This document shows, one piece after another, positions 8,625 through 15,996 of a stretch of DNA of 24,993 bases. The notes under the pieces were generated by a model. That model was given only the letters and a program-made list of their open reading frames with translations. It was not told the origin of the DNA and searched no databases. The position numbers and the translations under genes were made by a program. Source of the stretch: an uncultured Clostridia bacterium (GTDB lineage Bacteria > Bacillota > Clostridia > Oscillospirales > Acutalibacteraceae); NCBI GenBank assembly GCA_937916395.1, contig CALFTN010000014.1, forward strand, positions 1 through 24,993, read 5' to 3'. Within the stretch, counting starts at the first letter, position 1; each line of letters begins with the position of its first letter.

Positions 8625-9137
8625 CTATCTTTTAATACGTTTAGTAGCTTCGCCTGCTTTGAAAAGAATGTGATCTTCAGTTATTTCAACAACTTCCCAA
8701 CCTGAGTCGCCAACTGTCTCACCAACTGAAAGAACAAGCACATCGCCTTTTATTTCAACGAGAGCAGTTTTAAGACCACTCGAGCCTGTAGCATAACCTG
8801 TATACTTAGCCCCTGCAAGAATATCAGCAGAAAGTGGGTCTTTATTAATAATCTCTAATACCTTTTCATTTGTTATTTCATTATCGCCTGGAAGAACCTC
8901 TACAATATTTGAGTTAGGGTTCTGAACACCAGTATCTGTAGACGGTTCATCAATTAAAACCTTATCTCCGAAAACAATCAATAAGAATACAGTAACAAGA
9001 ATAACAAAACCGATAACCGGAATAATAATTTTCATTACTGGGTTTTTCTGGAAAAACTCCTCGATTTTGGGGAGAATGTTAATCTGTGGTTTCGGTTTCT
9101 GATTGTTACCACCTTTTCTTGTTAACTCAAGCGCCAT
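8625..9137 (-). CDS. PilP/GspC-like membrane protein of the pilus operon
   Basis: 170 residues: basic cytoplasmic N-terminus, one transmembrane helix at about 34-57, a flexible linker, and a small C-terminal β domain (about 100-170) with the pattern L-x-G...ALVEIKGDVLVLSVGETVGDSGWEVVEI, close to the GspC/PilP homology-region fold that docks on secretin N domains. Operon position (first gene, followed by the secretin-N protein) supports this role. An open frame extends to 9278, but I choose 9137 because a strong CGGAGG site lies just upstream of this ATG and the extension would cover the promoter. Confidence 0.65.
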   Translation of the reverse strand: MALELTRKGGNNQKPKPQINILPKIEEFFQKNPVMKIIIPVIGFVILVTVFLLIVFGDKVLIDEPSTDTGVQNPNSNIVEVLPGDNEITNEKVLEIINKDPLSADILAGAKYTGYATGSSGLKTALVEIKGDVLVLSVGETVGDSGWEVVEITEDHILFKAGEATKRIKR

Positions 9138-9210
9138 AATAAAAGCCTCCGAATTTTGTAATAAAAATCCAAATGTAATAACCCCTATAAATATGTGGGT
9201 ATATATTTTT

Positions 9211-9239
9211 ACTATAAATTTACTCACCAAATGTGTTAA
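9211..9239 (-). promoter_or_regulatory. Sigma-A-type promoter for the pilus operon
   Basis: On the minus strand, a -35 box TTAACA (9239-9234) is separated by 17 bp from a -10 box TATAGT (9216-9211), each one base off consensus. It would give a leader of roughly 65 nt before the PilP-like ATG at 9137. I see no c-di-GMP riboswitch in this leader. Confidence 0.6.
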
Positions 9240-9278
9240 AAATATCCAAAATAAATATGATTTTTGGGCATAATACAC

Positions 9279-9536
9279 CTATCTGAGTATATCTCATCAC
9301 TAATCATACTACAACTTTTGTAAATAATCAATATGTTTTTTCAAAAAAACAGAAAAAATTATGAACATTTTTAATCGAAAAATTACAATTTCGTAACTTT
9401 TTATTCTCGTTTCAGTTTCTTTTTTCTTATTTATCAATAAAACCAAAGGAATTTTTGGTGCCTTTAATAATCAATTTGCACAATTACCCTACAATAACAT
9501 CGGTATATTCAATGTTCACAATTTTGTTCATAACTA
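9279..9536. other. Intergenic AT-rich spacer
   Basis: Very AT-rich stretch between the BY-kinase terminator and the pilus promoter. Apart from a small inverted pair (CGAAA / TTTCG near 9375-9395), no gene, RNA or conserved repeat was recognised. Confidence 0.5.
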
Positions 9537-9565
9537 AAAGCCACTCTCAAAACGAGAGTGGCTTT
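9537..9565 (-). terminator. Rho-independent terminator after the BY-kinase gene
   Basis: A perfect 12-bp stem AAAGCCACTCTC / GAGAGTGGCTTT with a 5-nt loop lies 13 bp beyond the stop codon at 9579. On the minus strand it is followed by the short run TTTTAG. It separates the kinase transcript from the pilus operon. Confidence 0.85.
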
Positions 9566-9578
9566 AAAAATAATTTTT

Positions 9579-11168
9579 TTATCGTCTGGAAGAATTCGAA
9601 CTACCTGAATGAGAACCGCTACCTGAGCGAGAACTCTGAGAATGTTGACGATTGTAGTTTGAAGCATACGCATCAGCATAGGCGTTAGCATAGGCATAAC
9701 CATAACCGTAGCGACTACGACGCGAATAACCTCCGTAAGATGCTGAGAAATAACCACCATTTCTATTAGAACCAATAGAAAGGAATTTAGGGTCAGCATA
9801 GTTATAGATACAACCAAGAATCTCTGACTTAGAAGTAACAAGGTCAGATAAAGCGTATTCAACCTGAGAAAGTGAAACTCTGCCTTCTGAAGCAACAAAA
9901 ATAATTGAGTCCGCATAGTTTGAAATAATTGCAGCGTCAGCAACAACACCAGATGGTGGGCAGTCGATAACAACATAGTCAAAATTCTTTCTTGCTTCAG
10001 CAATAATAGCTTCCATTCCCTTAGAAGCAAGAACCTCAGAAGGGTCAACAGTCTGGGTATCAGAAATAAGAAGATAGAGATTATATCTTTCAACATACTT
10101 AACAGCTTCGTCAAAAGTTTTCTGACCACTAACTATTTCATAAATACCTTTGTCGCCATCAAGAGTGATACCTAAAGTTTTACAAACAGCAGGTCTTCTC
10201 AAGTCGGCGTCAATAAGAATAACCGACTTACCGCTCTTAGCAAGAGAAAGAGCAATGTTAGCTGAACAAGTAGTTTTACCTTCACTTTCAGTAGAACTTG
10301 TAATAGCAAAAACAGAATAACCTTTTTTAAGCTTAGTATTTTCAAGCTTAGTTCTTATGAGCTTAAATGTTTCAATAAATGGAAGACCAACATTTCTGTC
10401 GGTAATAAGAAGTCTTGAAATACCAGCTTTTTTCATATCAATTTTAGAAACTGTTGCCATAATATCAATATTATATTTATTCTTAATATCATCACTTGAG
10501 ATAAGGATATTTCTCATCTTATTCTGAATAACAAGAATCAACACAGCTAAAGCAGTGCCAAAGAATAAACCTGCAAAAGTGTAAATAAATGCAGAACGGT
10601 CTGGCTGAAGCTCCGACGGAGTAGGGTTATCGGCAATAGTAAAGCTAGCTGTAGGGAAAGCAGCTTCGGTAAGGTCCTGATAACAATCCTTAACAGCATT
10701 AGAAACAGCGTTAGATAAATTCTTATCGTCAGAAGTAACCTTAAGATAAACAAGAGTACCATCCGTAACGATAGAAACGCTTATAAGCTTACGAAGATAT
10801 TTTTTATCATAAAGTCTGCCGGTAGAATCTTTAACACTATCCTGAATCATAGTAATAAAGTCATTACCATTTTCAACAAGCTCTTTAAAGTTAATAGCAA
10901 TCATACCAGAAGCCTGTGCGTCAGATTGAGTAATATAAGTAGCTGCCGCACCGGCAATATTCTTGTCCTTATTAGAAACGTTAAGAATTATTTGAGAAGT
11001 GTATTGTTCAGTATAAGTAATTCTTGAAAATATAAAACCTAAAAGTCCGAAAACAACCATAAAAATTGCAACGAACCACCATTTTTTCAGAATAACACTT
11101 ATAAGTCGCAAAATGGAATAGAGACTATTACTATTATCTTGAGAAACAGTCTTTTCTTCAAAAGCCAT
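9579..11168 (-). CDS. Fused Wzz-type chain-length regulator / bacterial tyrosine kinase (BY-kinase)
   Basis: Membrane tyrosine autokinase that usually controls export and chain length of capsule or exopolysaccharide. In 529 residues it fuses both halves that Firmicutes often split: a Wzz domain with transmembrane helices at about 30-50 and 194-215 flanking an extracytoplasmic loop, then a CpsD-type kinase with Walker A SSTESEGKTT (291-300), Walker A' VILIDADLRRP (316-326) and Walker B YVVIDCPP (398-405). The C-terminal tail has ten tyrosines between 473 and 505, expected autophosphorylation sites, followed by a Ser/Arg/Gly-rich end. No polysaccharide glycosyltransferase or cognate phosphatase gene is visible nearby, so its substrate pathway is unknown. 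Confidence 0.92.
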   Translation of the reverse strand: MAFEEKTVSQDNSNSLYSILRLISVILKKWWFVAIFMVVFGLLGFIFSRITYTEQYTSQIILNVSNKDKNIAGAAATYITQSDAQASGMIAINFKELVENGNDFITMIQDSVKDSTGRLYDKKYLRKLISVSIVTDGTLVYLKVTSDDKNLSNAVSNAVKDCYQDLTEAAFPTASFTIADNPTPSELQPDRSAFIYTFAGLFFGTALAVLILVIQNKMRNILISSDDIKNKYNIDIMATVSKIDMKKAGISRLLITDRNVGLPFIETFKLIRTKLENTKLKKGYSVFAITSSTESEGKTTCSANIALSLAKSGKSVILIDADLRRPAVCKTLGITLDGDKGIYEIVSGQKTFDEAVKYVERYNLYLLISDTQTVDPSEVLASKGMEAIIAEARKNFDYVVIDCPPSGVVADAAIISNYADSIIFVASEGRVSLSQVEYALSDLVTSKSEILGCIYNYADPKFLSIGSNRNGGYFSASYGGYSRRSRYGYGYAYANAYADAYASNYNRQHSQSSRSGSGSHSGSSNSSRR

Positions 11169-11226
11169 TTTATCACCATACCTCTTATATATTTATAAAA
11201 ACTAAAAAACGAACATATCTCAAAAT

Positions 11227-11255
11227 ATTATAACACAACAAATAAAGTTCTACAA
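11227..11255 (-). promoter_or_regulatory. Sigma-A-type promoter for the BY-kinase gene
   Basis: On the minus strand, -35 TTGTAG (11255-11250), a 17-bp spacer and a consensus -10 TATAAT (11232-11227). It lies between the stop of the upstream gene (11272) and the kinase ATG at 11168, so the kinase can be expressed on its own. Confidence 0.7.
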
Positions 11256-11271
11256 GAGGTTTTCAAAAAAT

Positions 11272-12450
11272 TTACAAACCTACATTTTTCAAAAAAATCT
11301 CTTGTTTTTCTTTCTTATCAGCTTCGACATTAGCAACACCAGTTGCCTCGTTTTTAATGCGATTAAAATCGAACATAGAACTAAAAATTCTTATAACCCA
11401 GAACAGTGGTAAAAGGAATTTATATTTTTTTAATATCGGATATCGGTAGCTGAGGGTTTCAAGATTTGGAAACAAACGCTCTAAGAAATAGCTTTTTTTA
11501 TCATCGCTTATTCTCAACACGCTGTTAACAAAAAAGTTAATATCTGTGCCATAAGCACCGCTTAGAATAATGTAATCAGACATTTTCTTAATGGTTTCGT
11601 CTGCTTTTGCATCCATAAACCAGTATTTTGTAAGATTTGTGAAACTCTCATTGAAATCTTTAAGACCACTTTGAGTTAAATAATCATTTAAAATTTCGTT
11701 GTTACATTTCGGTACAAGATTTTTTAAAATGTAATAATGGTCAATTACACTTTTAATTCCTGTACCGGCAGTTGCAAAGTGATGAGCAGTGTGTGAAAGA
11801 AGATATACATAAAGCTCTTCGTTGCTCATTGTCTTCTCAAAGGAGTTTTCTTTAGAAATGAGACGTTCGCCCACATTACTATAAAATTCATAACCTAAAT
11901 CATAGTCATATTTCAACTCTTTATGCAAATCCACATTTAAAAAAGGCTTTTTAGAAAGAGAGCAGTCTTTCGCATCAGCAGAGCCAACCTCGTAGCCTCT
12001 TTTTTTCATAACCTCTATTGCTTCTTCGTATTTTGTGGAATTAATAAAAATATCAATATCAAGCATAAAGCGCATTTCTGGAACATCGTAAAGCGAAGAA
12101 ACTTTTAAACCCTTTAAAAAGCAGTGTTCAATTTCTGCTTTACTGAAGTCTTCAGAGAGCTCTTTTATTTCATGCTCCTGAGCTGTGTGACGTGCAGCTG
12201 TTTTAAAAATTTCAGTTTCCATTTTTGCTTTAATCTGCTCGTCTATTTCGTAATATTTTGAAGCATACGCCACAAAACCGCTTATTCGGTGAGCATAAGC
12301 CAGCTTCATTATTTTATTAAAATCAGTATTAGGGGAAATATCAACTTTTTTGTTTTCAATTATACCCTTTATAATTTTTATAAGACTCTCACCAGTTGTA
12401 AGGCAAGAAGCAGTGTTTGAGTTATTTAATTCAGTTTTATTGTTTGACAT
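11272..12450 (-). CDS. Nucleotidyltransferase-like protein (PF14907 type)
   Basis: 392 residues resembling the 'uncharacterised nucleotidyltransferase' family (NTP_transf_5). Key features are LKG at 112-114, then Arg127 and the metal-binding-like LDIDIF with Asp131 and Asp133, followed by a helical C-terminal half that includes a His-rich LLSHTAHHFATAGTG segment. Family members often occur in exopolysaccharide or RiPP-type clusters, but their reaction is not established. ATG start preceded by a G-rich GGGGGG site. The next gene (BY-kinase) is 103 bp downstream with its own promoter, so a functional link with the kinase is possible but not shown. Confidence 0.75.
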   Translation of the reverse strand: MSNNKTELNNSNTASCLTTGESLIKIIKGIIENKKVDISPNTDFNKIMKLAYAHRISGFVAYASKYYEIDEQIKAKMETEIFKTAARHTAQEHEIKELSEDFSKAEIEHCFLKGLKVSSLYDVPEMRFMLDIDIFINSTKYEEAIEVMKKRGYEVGSADAKDCSLSKKPFLNVDLHKELKYDYDLGYEFYSNVGERLISKENSFEKTMSNEELYVYLLSHTAHHFATAGTGIKSVIDHYYILKNLVPKCNNEILNDYLTQSGLKDFNESFTNLTKYWFMDAKADETIKKMSDYIILSGAYGTDINFFVNSVLRISDDKKSYFLERLFPNLETLSYRYPILKKYKFLLPLFWVIRIFSSMFDFNRIKNEATGVANVEADKKEKQEIFLKNVGL

Positions 12451-12473
12451 AAATTCTTGCCCCCCGTTATAAA

Positions 12474-12572
12474 AGTGCTGAGTGCTGAGTGCAAAGTGCT
12501 GAGTTGCAGGTCTGCGAAAATTTAATTCGGAATTCGTAATGCGTAATTCGGAATTATCTGAACTGCGTTGGC
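12474..12572. repeat. Low-complexity dispersed repeats
   Basis: Iterated GTGCTGAGT words (12475-12505), then AATTCGGAATT / GTAATGCGTAATTCGG words (12520-12556). The first set is the reverse complement of the CTCAGCACT words found at 130-170 and 13115-13206. They hug the outer edge of element copy 1, as they do for copies 0 and 2. Confidence 0.7.
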
Positions 12573-13094
12573 AATTATAATAATTAATTGTAGCAGATAA
12601 CTTATCGTATCATTTTTAGATTATAATAAATTTTAAATGAAACAATAAATTTCTTTTTACAAAACGCCTCTCTTCGAAGAGAGGGGGACCGCCTTTAGTA
12701 TATTTGCCCACTTTAATAAACTCTCAAGCGTGTTGAAAATTTATTAAAATAAACAAGCTTTCTTGGGTGGTGGAGAGTTCTTCGCAACGAGTTAACCTCA
12801 AAAACAGAGTACGTCGGTTTTGTGAATAGGTTAGTTTATTTCTTCTTCAAGCAAGATTATTTGTAAAAACAACCTCGTGGCAAAGAACTCTCCACCATTC
12901 CGTTTTAAATTTTTATAAACTCAAATGCTACAATCGCCTGAAAACTAAATAAAACAAATAGTTTTTCTAATGAATGGTCCCCCTCTCTTCGAAGAGAGGC
13001 GTTTTTGTTACCATTACTTTTTCGTTTCATTCAAAATAACTGATAATCTGAAAATGATACAATAAATTATCCGTTATCCATCAATTATTATAAT
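12573..13094. repeat. Palindrome-bounded non-coding element, copy 1 (MITE-like or structured RNA element)
   Basis: About 520 bp built symmetrically. Imperfect AT-rich inverted arms of about 105 bp (12573-12666 and 13000-13094) enclose two identical 18-bp palindromes CCTCTCTTCGAAGAGAGG (12667-12684 and 12982-12999), which enclose a 297-bp core starting GGGACC and ending GGTCCC. Within the core a second inverted pair, GGTGGAGAGTTCTTCGCAAC at about 12770 and its near-complement near 12880-12898, would form a long imperfect stem. No ORF of useful size, no transposase. The first ~110 bp of the core is identical to copy 2 at 21980-22090. Whether it is a mobile DNA element or specifies an RNA cannot be decided by eye. 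Confidence 0.8.
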
Positions 13095-13114
13095 CAAACG
13101 CGTAGCGTTTCCTC

Positions 13115-13206
13115 AACTCAGCACTTTGCACTCAGCACTATAAAAGCTCAGCACTAAAAAGGCTCAGCACTAAAAAGGCTCAGCACTAAAAAGGCTCAGC
13201 ACTAAA
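13115..13206. repeat. Tandem short repeat, unit about 16-17 bp (CTCAGCACTAAAAAGG)
   Basis: At least four nearly identical units of GGCTCAGCACTAAAAA follow one another from about 13145, preceded by degenerate CTCAGCACTTTGCACT words. Units abut without spacers, so this is not a CRISPR array. It sits just outside element copy 1. Confidence 0.8.
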
Positions 13207-13208
13207 TT

Positions 13209-13235
13209 GGCGGGCGACCAAAGGTCTGCCCCTAC
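13209..13235. repeat. REP-like hairpin repeat, copy 1
   Basis: GGCGGGCGACCAAAGGTCTGCCCC followed by TAC: an imperfect stem GGGC-GACC / GGTC-T-GCCC with an AAA loop. A second copy lies in the opposite orientation at 16128-16153. Repeats of this GTAGGGGC...GGTCGCCCGC type are dispersed in many bacterial genomes. Confidence 0.75.
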
Positions 13236-13307
13236 ACTAACTAATTAATTTTAACATATTACTTAATTCATTTCAATACTCTGAAAGAATAAAGGTAACA
13301 AAAACTT

Positions 13308-13339
13308 AAGGACTGCTACATAAGTAGCAGTCCTTTTTA
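13308..13339 (-). terminator. Terminator of the four-gene dockerin / small-peptide operon
   Basis: Perfect 12-bp stem AAGGACTGCTAC / GTAGCAGTCCTT with a 4-nt loop, flanked by T runs in both directions (better on the plus strand, AAGTTTTTG on the minus strand). It lies 31 bp beyond the stop codon of the 40-residue peptide gene. Confidence 0.8.
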
Positions 13340-13366
13340 AAGAAACTGAGTTCTTAATATTGTTTA

Positions 13367-13489
13367 TTAATACCAACCTTGGTTCCAGGAATCGGTGTTA
13401 TCGCCATTGCCTGTAAGAACGGAGATTGTAAGAACATCAACAATTTCAAATTCAGTAACTTCTAATTCTGGTTTTGTGTAATTTACCAT
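13367..13489 (-). CDS. Small peptide A (40 residues), possible precursor-type peptide
   Basis: Short ORF starting MVNYTKPELEVTEFEIVDVL and ending in an Asn/Asp/Trp/Gly/Tyr-rich tail (GNGDNTDSWNQGWY). A strong AAAGGAG site lies nine bases upstream of the ATG. It is paralogous to peptide B just upstream: both share the pattern NY-x-KP-(E/D)-L-x-V/I-x-EF-x(3)-DVLT-x-S, after which the sequences diverge. A conserved N-terminal half with a variable C-terminal half is the layout of leader-core precursor peptides, but no modifying enzyme is seen nearby and no function is established. No signal peptide. Last gene of the operon, directly before the terminator. Confidence 0.75.
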   Translation of the reverse strand: MVNYTKPELEVTEFEIVDVLTISVLTGNGDNTDSWNQGWY

Positions 13490-13518
13490 TGTTTGTTTTC
13501 TCCTTTCAAGCTTATATA

Positions 13519-13671
13519 TTATAGAATATCATCAAAATCAATGTAACCATCGCCACCTGAGCCACCAATACTGATACCAGCAGGGTGTGTAGTAACAACA
13601 GAAGAGTTGGTTAATACATCAGTTACACTGAACTCAATTATTACTAAATCAGGTTTAATATAATTATTCAT
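13519..13671 (-). CDS. Small peptide B (50 residues), paralogue of peptide A
   Basis: Short ORF starting MNNYIKPDLVIIEFSVTDVL, followed by a Ser/Thr segment, a Gly-rich stretch (GISIGGSGGDG) and an acidic end (YIDFDDIL). It begins 5 bp after the stop of the cohesin-like gene without a strong ribosome binding site of its own, which suggests translational coupling. The N-terminal 23 residues align without gaps with peptide A (NY, KP, L, EF, DVLT, S conserved), while the tails differ. No cysteine, no signal peptide and no hydrophobic helix. Function unknown. Confidence 0.72.
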   Translation of the reverse strand: MNNYIKPDLVIIEFSVTDVLTNSSVVTTHPAGISIGGSGGDGYIDFDDIL

Positions 13672-13676
13672 AATAA

Positions 13677-14858
13677 TTATTTTGCACCCATCTGATCCTT
13701 TGCTCTGTTATATTGAGCTGCACCAGTTGTTGTAATTGTGTTAGAAGCTTCAAAAGTCTTGCTACCAATTACTACATAAGCTTTAGCAGAGAATTCTTCT
13801 GTGCCTGTGTAAGAAACATTACCTACAACAAGACGATAGAAGTAACCACCATCTTTGAAGTTGTAAACAGTGTGAACTGGGTATTTAGTACCTGAACCTG
13901 TACCCTTTGTCAAGATGATACCAACTTCTTTAAGTTGTGTATCTTCTTTAAGGTTTGTACCGCCGTTAGGACCAACTGTAGTACCTTTATCTGCTTCAAC
14001 ATCGAAGCCTACAAATTGACCACGGAAGCCGAGGTTCATTAAACCAGCTTCTTTATCAGCCCATTGAACCTGAGCGTCAAGAGTGTTAACAGTATATGAT
14101 GGTGTCGCTGAACCGCCAGCGTATTCAAATGTTAAGTTTGAAACTGAAACTGCTTTACTAGATTGTAAATTAGCAAATGGCTCATCATCAGGGTCAATTG
14201 TGATATAAGTTTTTGTATCATCCGCGTTGAAATAGAAAACATTATTATTAAGTTCTGTATCAACATTTGCTAAGAAACGGAAACGAACCATTCGAACAAA
14301 TTCACCAGCAGTATTAACAGTTAAAGAAGTTTTACCTGAGTTACTTAAATAACCAAAGTTAATACATTTATATTGTGCTTTTTGAGCATCTGTAAAATCT
14401 GCTGGATACATTGCATCAGTATGTGGAGTTATAGTTGGTTCTGAGTAACCCCAATCATAAATAGTACCATCACCAATTTCATCATCTTCGTGATCAATAA
14501 GATCTTGGCTTGGATTTTCTACAGTACTTGTATTAGCAAATCTACCAAGTACTTCAGCACAGTTTGTTGGTTTAAGTGATTGCACTTCAGTACCATTCTT
14601 ACGAATATGTGTTAATGATGTTGAATCATAGATTGCTAAGAAAGCAAAAACAGGTGAATAGCCGTTTGTTTTAATTGAAACAATAACATTTGCTGTTGAA
14701 CCAGCTTTTACTTCAGTAATAGCATTACCATCGTTGTCAACAAATTCAACTCTATAAGCTGCGTTTACTGTATCAGCTGCAGAAGCACAAACAGAAACAA
14801 CACCAAACATCATTGTCATTGCTAACACTAATGCTAAGACTTTGTTTAATCTTTTCAT
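13677..14858 (-). CDS. Secreted cohesin-like / Ig-like surface protein
   Basis: 393 residues from the chosen ATG at 14858, which has AAGGAGA nine bases upstream; the longer frame begins with TTG inside that site and is unlikely. A signal peptide covers about 1-26 (MKRLNKVLALVLAMTMMFG, then ASA). The N-terminal domain (about 30-245) has β-strand patterns such as VKAGSTANVIVSIKTNG and FVRMVRFRFLANVDTE, reminiscent of the cohesin fold but without a secure match. The C-terminal domain (about 255-385; GFRGQFVGFDV, VGIILTKG, YRLVVGNVSYTGTEEFSAKAYVVIG) resembles Ig-like modules of Ruminococcus surface proteins. It follows a dockerin gene by 42 bp in the same operon. Binding of dockerins is a hypothesis only. 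Confidence 0.7.
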   Translation of the reverse strand: MKRLNKVLALVLAMTMMFGVVSVCASAADTVNAAYRVEFVDNDGNAITEVKAGSTANVIVSIKTNGYSPVFAFLAIYDSTSLTHIRKNGTEVQSLKPTNCAEVLGRFANTSTVENPSQDLIDHEDDEIGDGTIYDWGYSEPTITPHTDAMYPADFTDAQKAQYKCINFGYLSNSGKTSLTVNTAGEFVRMVRFRFLANVDTELNNNVFYFNADDTKTYITIDPDDEPFANLQSSKAVSVSNLTFEYAGGSATPSYTVNTLDAQVQWADKEAGLMNLGFRGQFVGFDVEADKGTTVGPNGGTNLKEDTQLKEVGIILTKGTGSGTKYPVHTVYNFKDGGYFYRLVVGNVSYTGTEEFSAKAYVVIGSKTFEASNTITTTGAAQYNRAKDQMGAK

Positions 14859-14900
14859 TGGTTGTATCTCCTTCAATATTTTAAATTATCTAATCAGGCA

Positions 14901-15908
14901 TTAAGCAGCCCAAGGATTAGCAGAAATAGGATCAATAACGAAGTTAGCAGCTTTAGCTACATCACCAGCATCGATAAGGTTAACTGCACCATTACAATCA
15001 ATGTCAGCTGCAAAAGCCATACTACCTTCTAACGGATCAATAACGAAGTTAGCAGCTTTAGCTATATCACCAGCATCGATAAGGTTAACTGCACCATCAC
15101 CTGTAACATCACCAAAGATAACTAATGTATAAGAAGCAACCTTTGATGATTTTGAACTATCTGTATAAAGGTTAAGTGTAGCACCTGTACCATTATTCTT
15201 TGCACCATCAACACTTGCAGCTACCATTTCAATGTAACCAGTTGTTGAGAAGTATGTTGTTACGTCTGCTGTACCAGCTGGAACGCCATAAACATAACCT
15301 CTAGCTGTATCAACTACACCACCATTAACACCAGTTAAAGTAACGTTACCTGCTGGTGGGGTTGGTGTTTGGCCGTCGATGTATACTGTCTGACCGAGAA
15401 CAAGGTTTGCACTGTTAACAGCTGTACTGCCTGAAAGACGAGCAGCATAAAGTGTACCTGTTGGGTTAGCTATTGTCTTAGGTGAGTTATCAATAGCTGG
15501 GTCAGCGCTACCCTTTGTGTAAGTAACAACAGCAATTTCTGTTGCATTGTCAAACTGAACACCAGCAAGAGTAGCAGAAGTGCTTGGAGTTAAAATAACA
15601 AGACCACTTGCACTACAGCTAACTTTAGAGCCAGCGTAGTAACCGCTACCGAGAGTAGCTGTTGCGCCTGAAACATTGTTAAGTTTGAATTGAACAGGAC
15701 CTACAAGATAGTTTGTCTTGAGATAAACTTTTACTCTATAAGTAGAACCTGAAACAAGCTCTGGAGTTGAAAGACTCCAAGTTTGTGTGTAGTTGGCTGC
15801 ATCTGTTGTTGACTCATCGCTTATTTGACCAACAGCGAAAACAGTTAAGCTGAAAACGCTAAGAGCCATAACGAGAGCAAGAAGAGCACCAATAACTTTC
15901 TTGGACAT
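14901..15908 (-). CDS. Secreted dockerin-containing protein
   Basis: 335 residues: signal peptide (about 1-25, ending TVFA), a β-rich central region (about 30-170) resembling a cohesin/carbohydrate-binding-type sandwich, a short second domain (about 190-262), and a C-terminal dockerin at 266-335. The dockerin has two Ca-binding loops, DVTGDGAVNLID and DIDCNGAVNLID, each followed by AGD(I/V)AKAANFVIDP. Dockerins dock enzymes or structural proteins onto cohesin scaffolds at the cell surface. No catalytic domain is recognised. AAGGAGG precedes the ATG. First gene of the operon that continues with the cohesin-like protein and the two small peptides. Confidence 0.85.
   Translation of the reverse strand: MSKKVIGALLALVMALSVFSLTVFAVGQISDESTTDAANYTQTWSLSTPELVSGSTYRVKVYLKTNYLVGPVQFKLNNVSGATATLGSGYYAGSKVSCSASGLVILTPSTSATLAGVQFDNATEIAVVTYTKGSADPAIDNSPKTIANPTGTLYAARLSGSTAVNSANLVLGQTVYIDGQTPTPPAGNVTLTGVNGGVVDTARGYVYGVPAGTADVTTYFSTTGYIEMVAASVDGAKNNGTGATLNLYTDSSKSSKVASYTLVIFGDVTGDGAVNLIDAGDIAKAANFVIDPLEGSMAFAADIDCNGAVNLIDAGDVAKAANFVIDPISANPWAA
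14929..15097 (-). repeat. Near-identical duplicated dockerin half-repeats at DNA level
   Basis: The two 64-bp stretches 14929-14992 and 15034-15097, encoding the two halves of the dockerin, differ at a single base. Most dockerin halves are conserved in protein but not in DNA, so this points to recent internal duplication or gene conversion. Confidence 0.85.
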
Positions 15909-15996
15909 TTGATTGCCTCCTTAAGAACTATTTAATTCTCTTTCCTATGCGAAATTAAAAAATCGCACAAATAGAACATCTTCTGTTCATTCTAAT

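Noticed and set aside
344..9137. Reading the operon as a type II secretion system
   Set aside because: A PilT retraction ATPase and the PilM-N-O order are T4P signatures; no GspL/M-type or pseudopilin genes are seen.
9140..9300. A c-di-GMP riboswitch ahead of the pilus operon
   Set aside because: The leader is short and AT-rich and lacks the conserved aptamer motifs.
9455..9688. Plus-strand ORF of 77 codons overlapping the BY-kinase end
   Set aside because: It runs through the terminator hairpin and antisense to the kinase tail, with no ribosome binding site.
9509..10129. Minus-strand ORF of 206 codons inside the BY-kinase gene
   Set aside because: Out-of-frame Leu-rich shadow of the kinase coding sequence, whose Walker motifs confirm the other frame.
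12685..12981. A coding gene in the core of the palindromic element
   Set aside because: Stops occur in all frames and the two copies diverge in a non-codon pattern with indels.
13115..13206. Tandem CTCAGCACTAAAAAGG repeats as a CRISPR array
   Set aside because: Units are about 16-17 bp, directly adjacent and without unique spacers; no cas genes are present.
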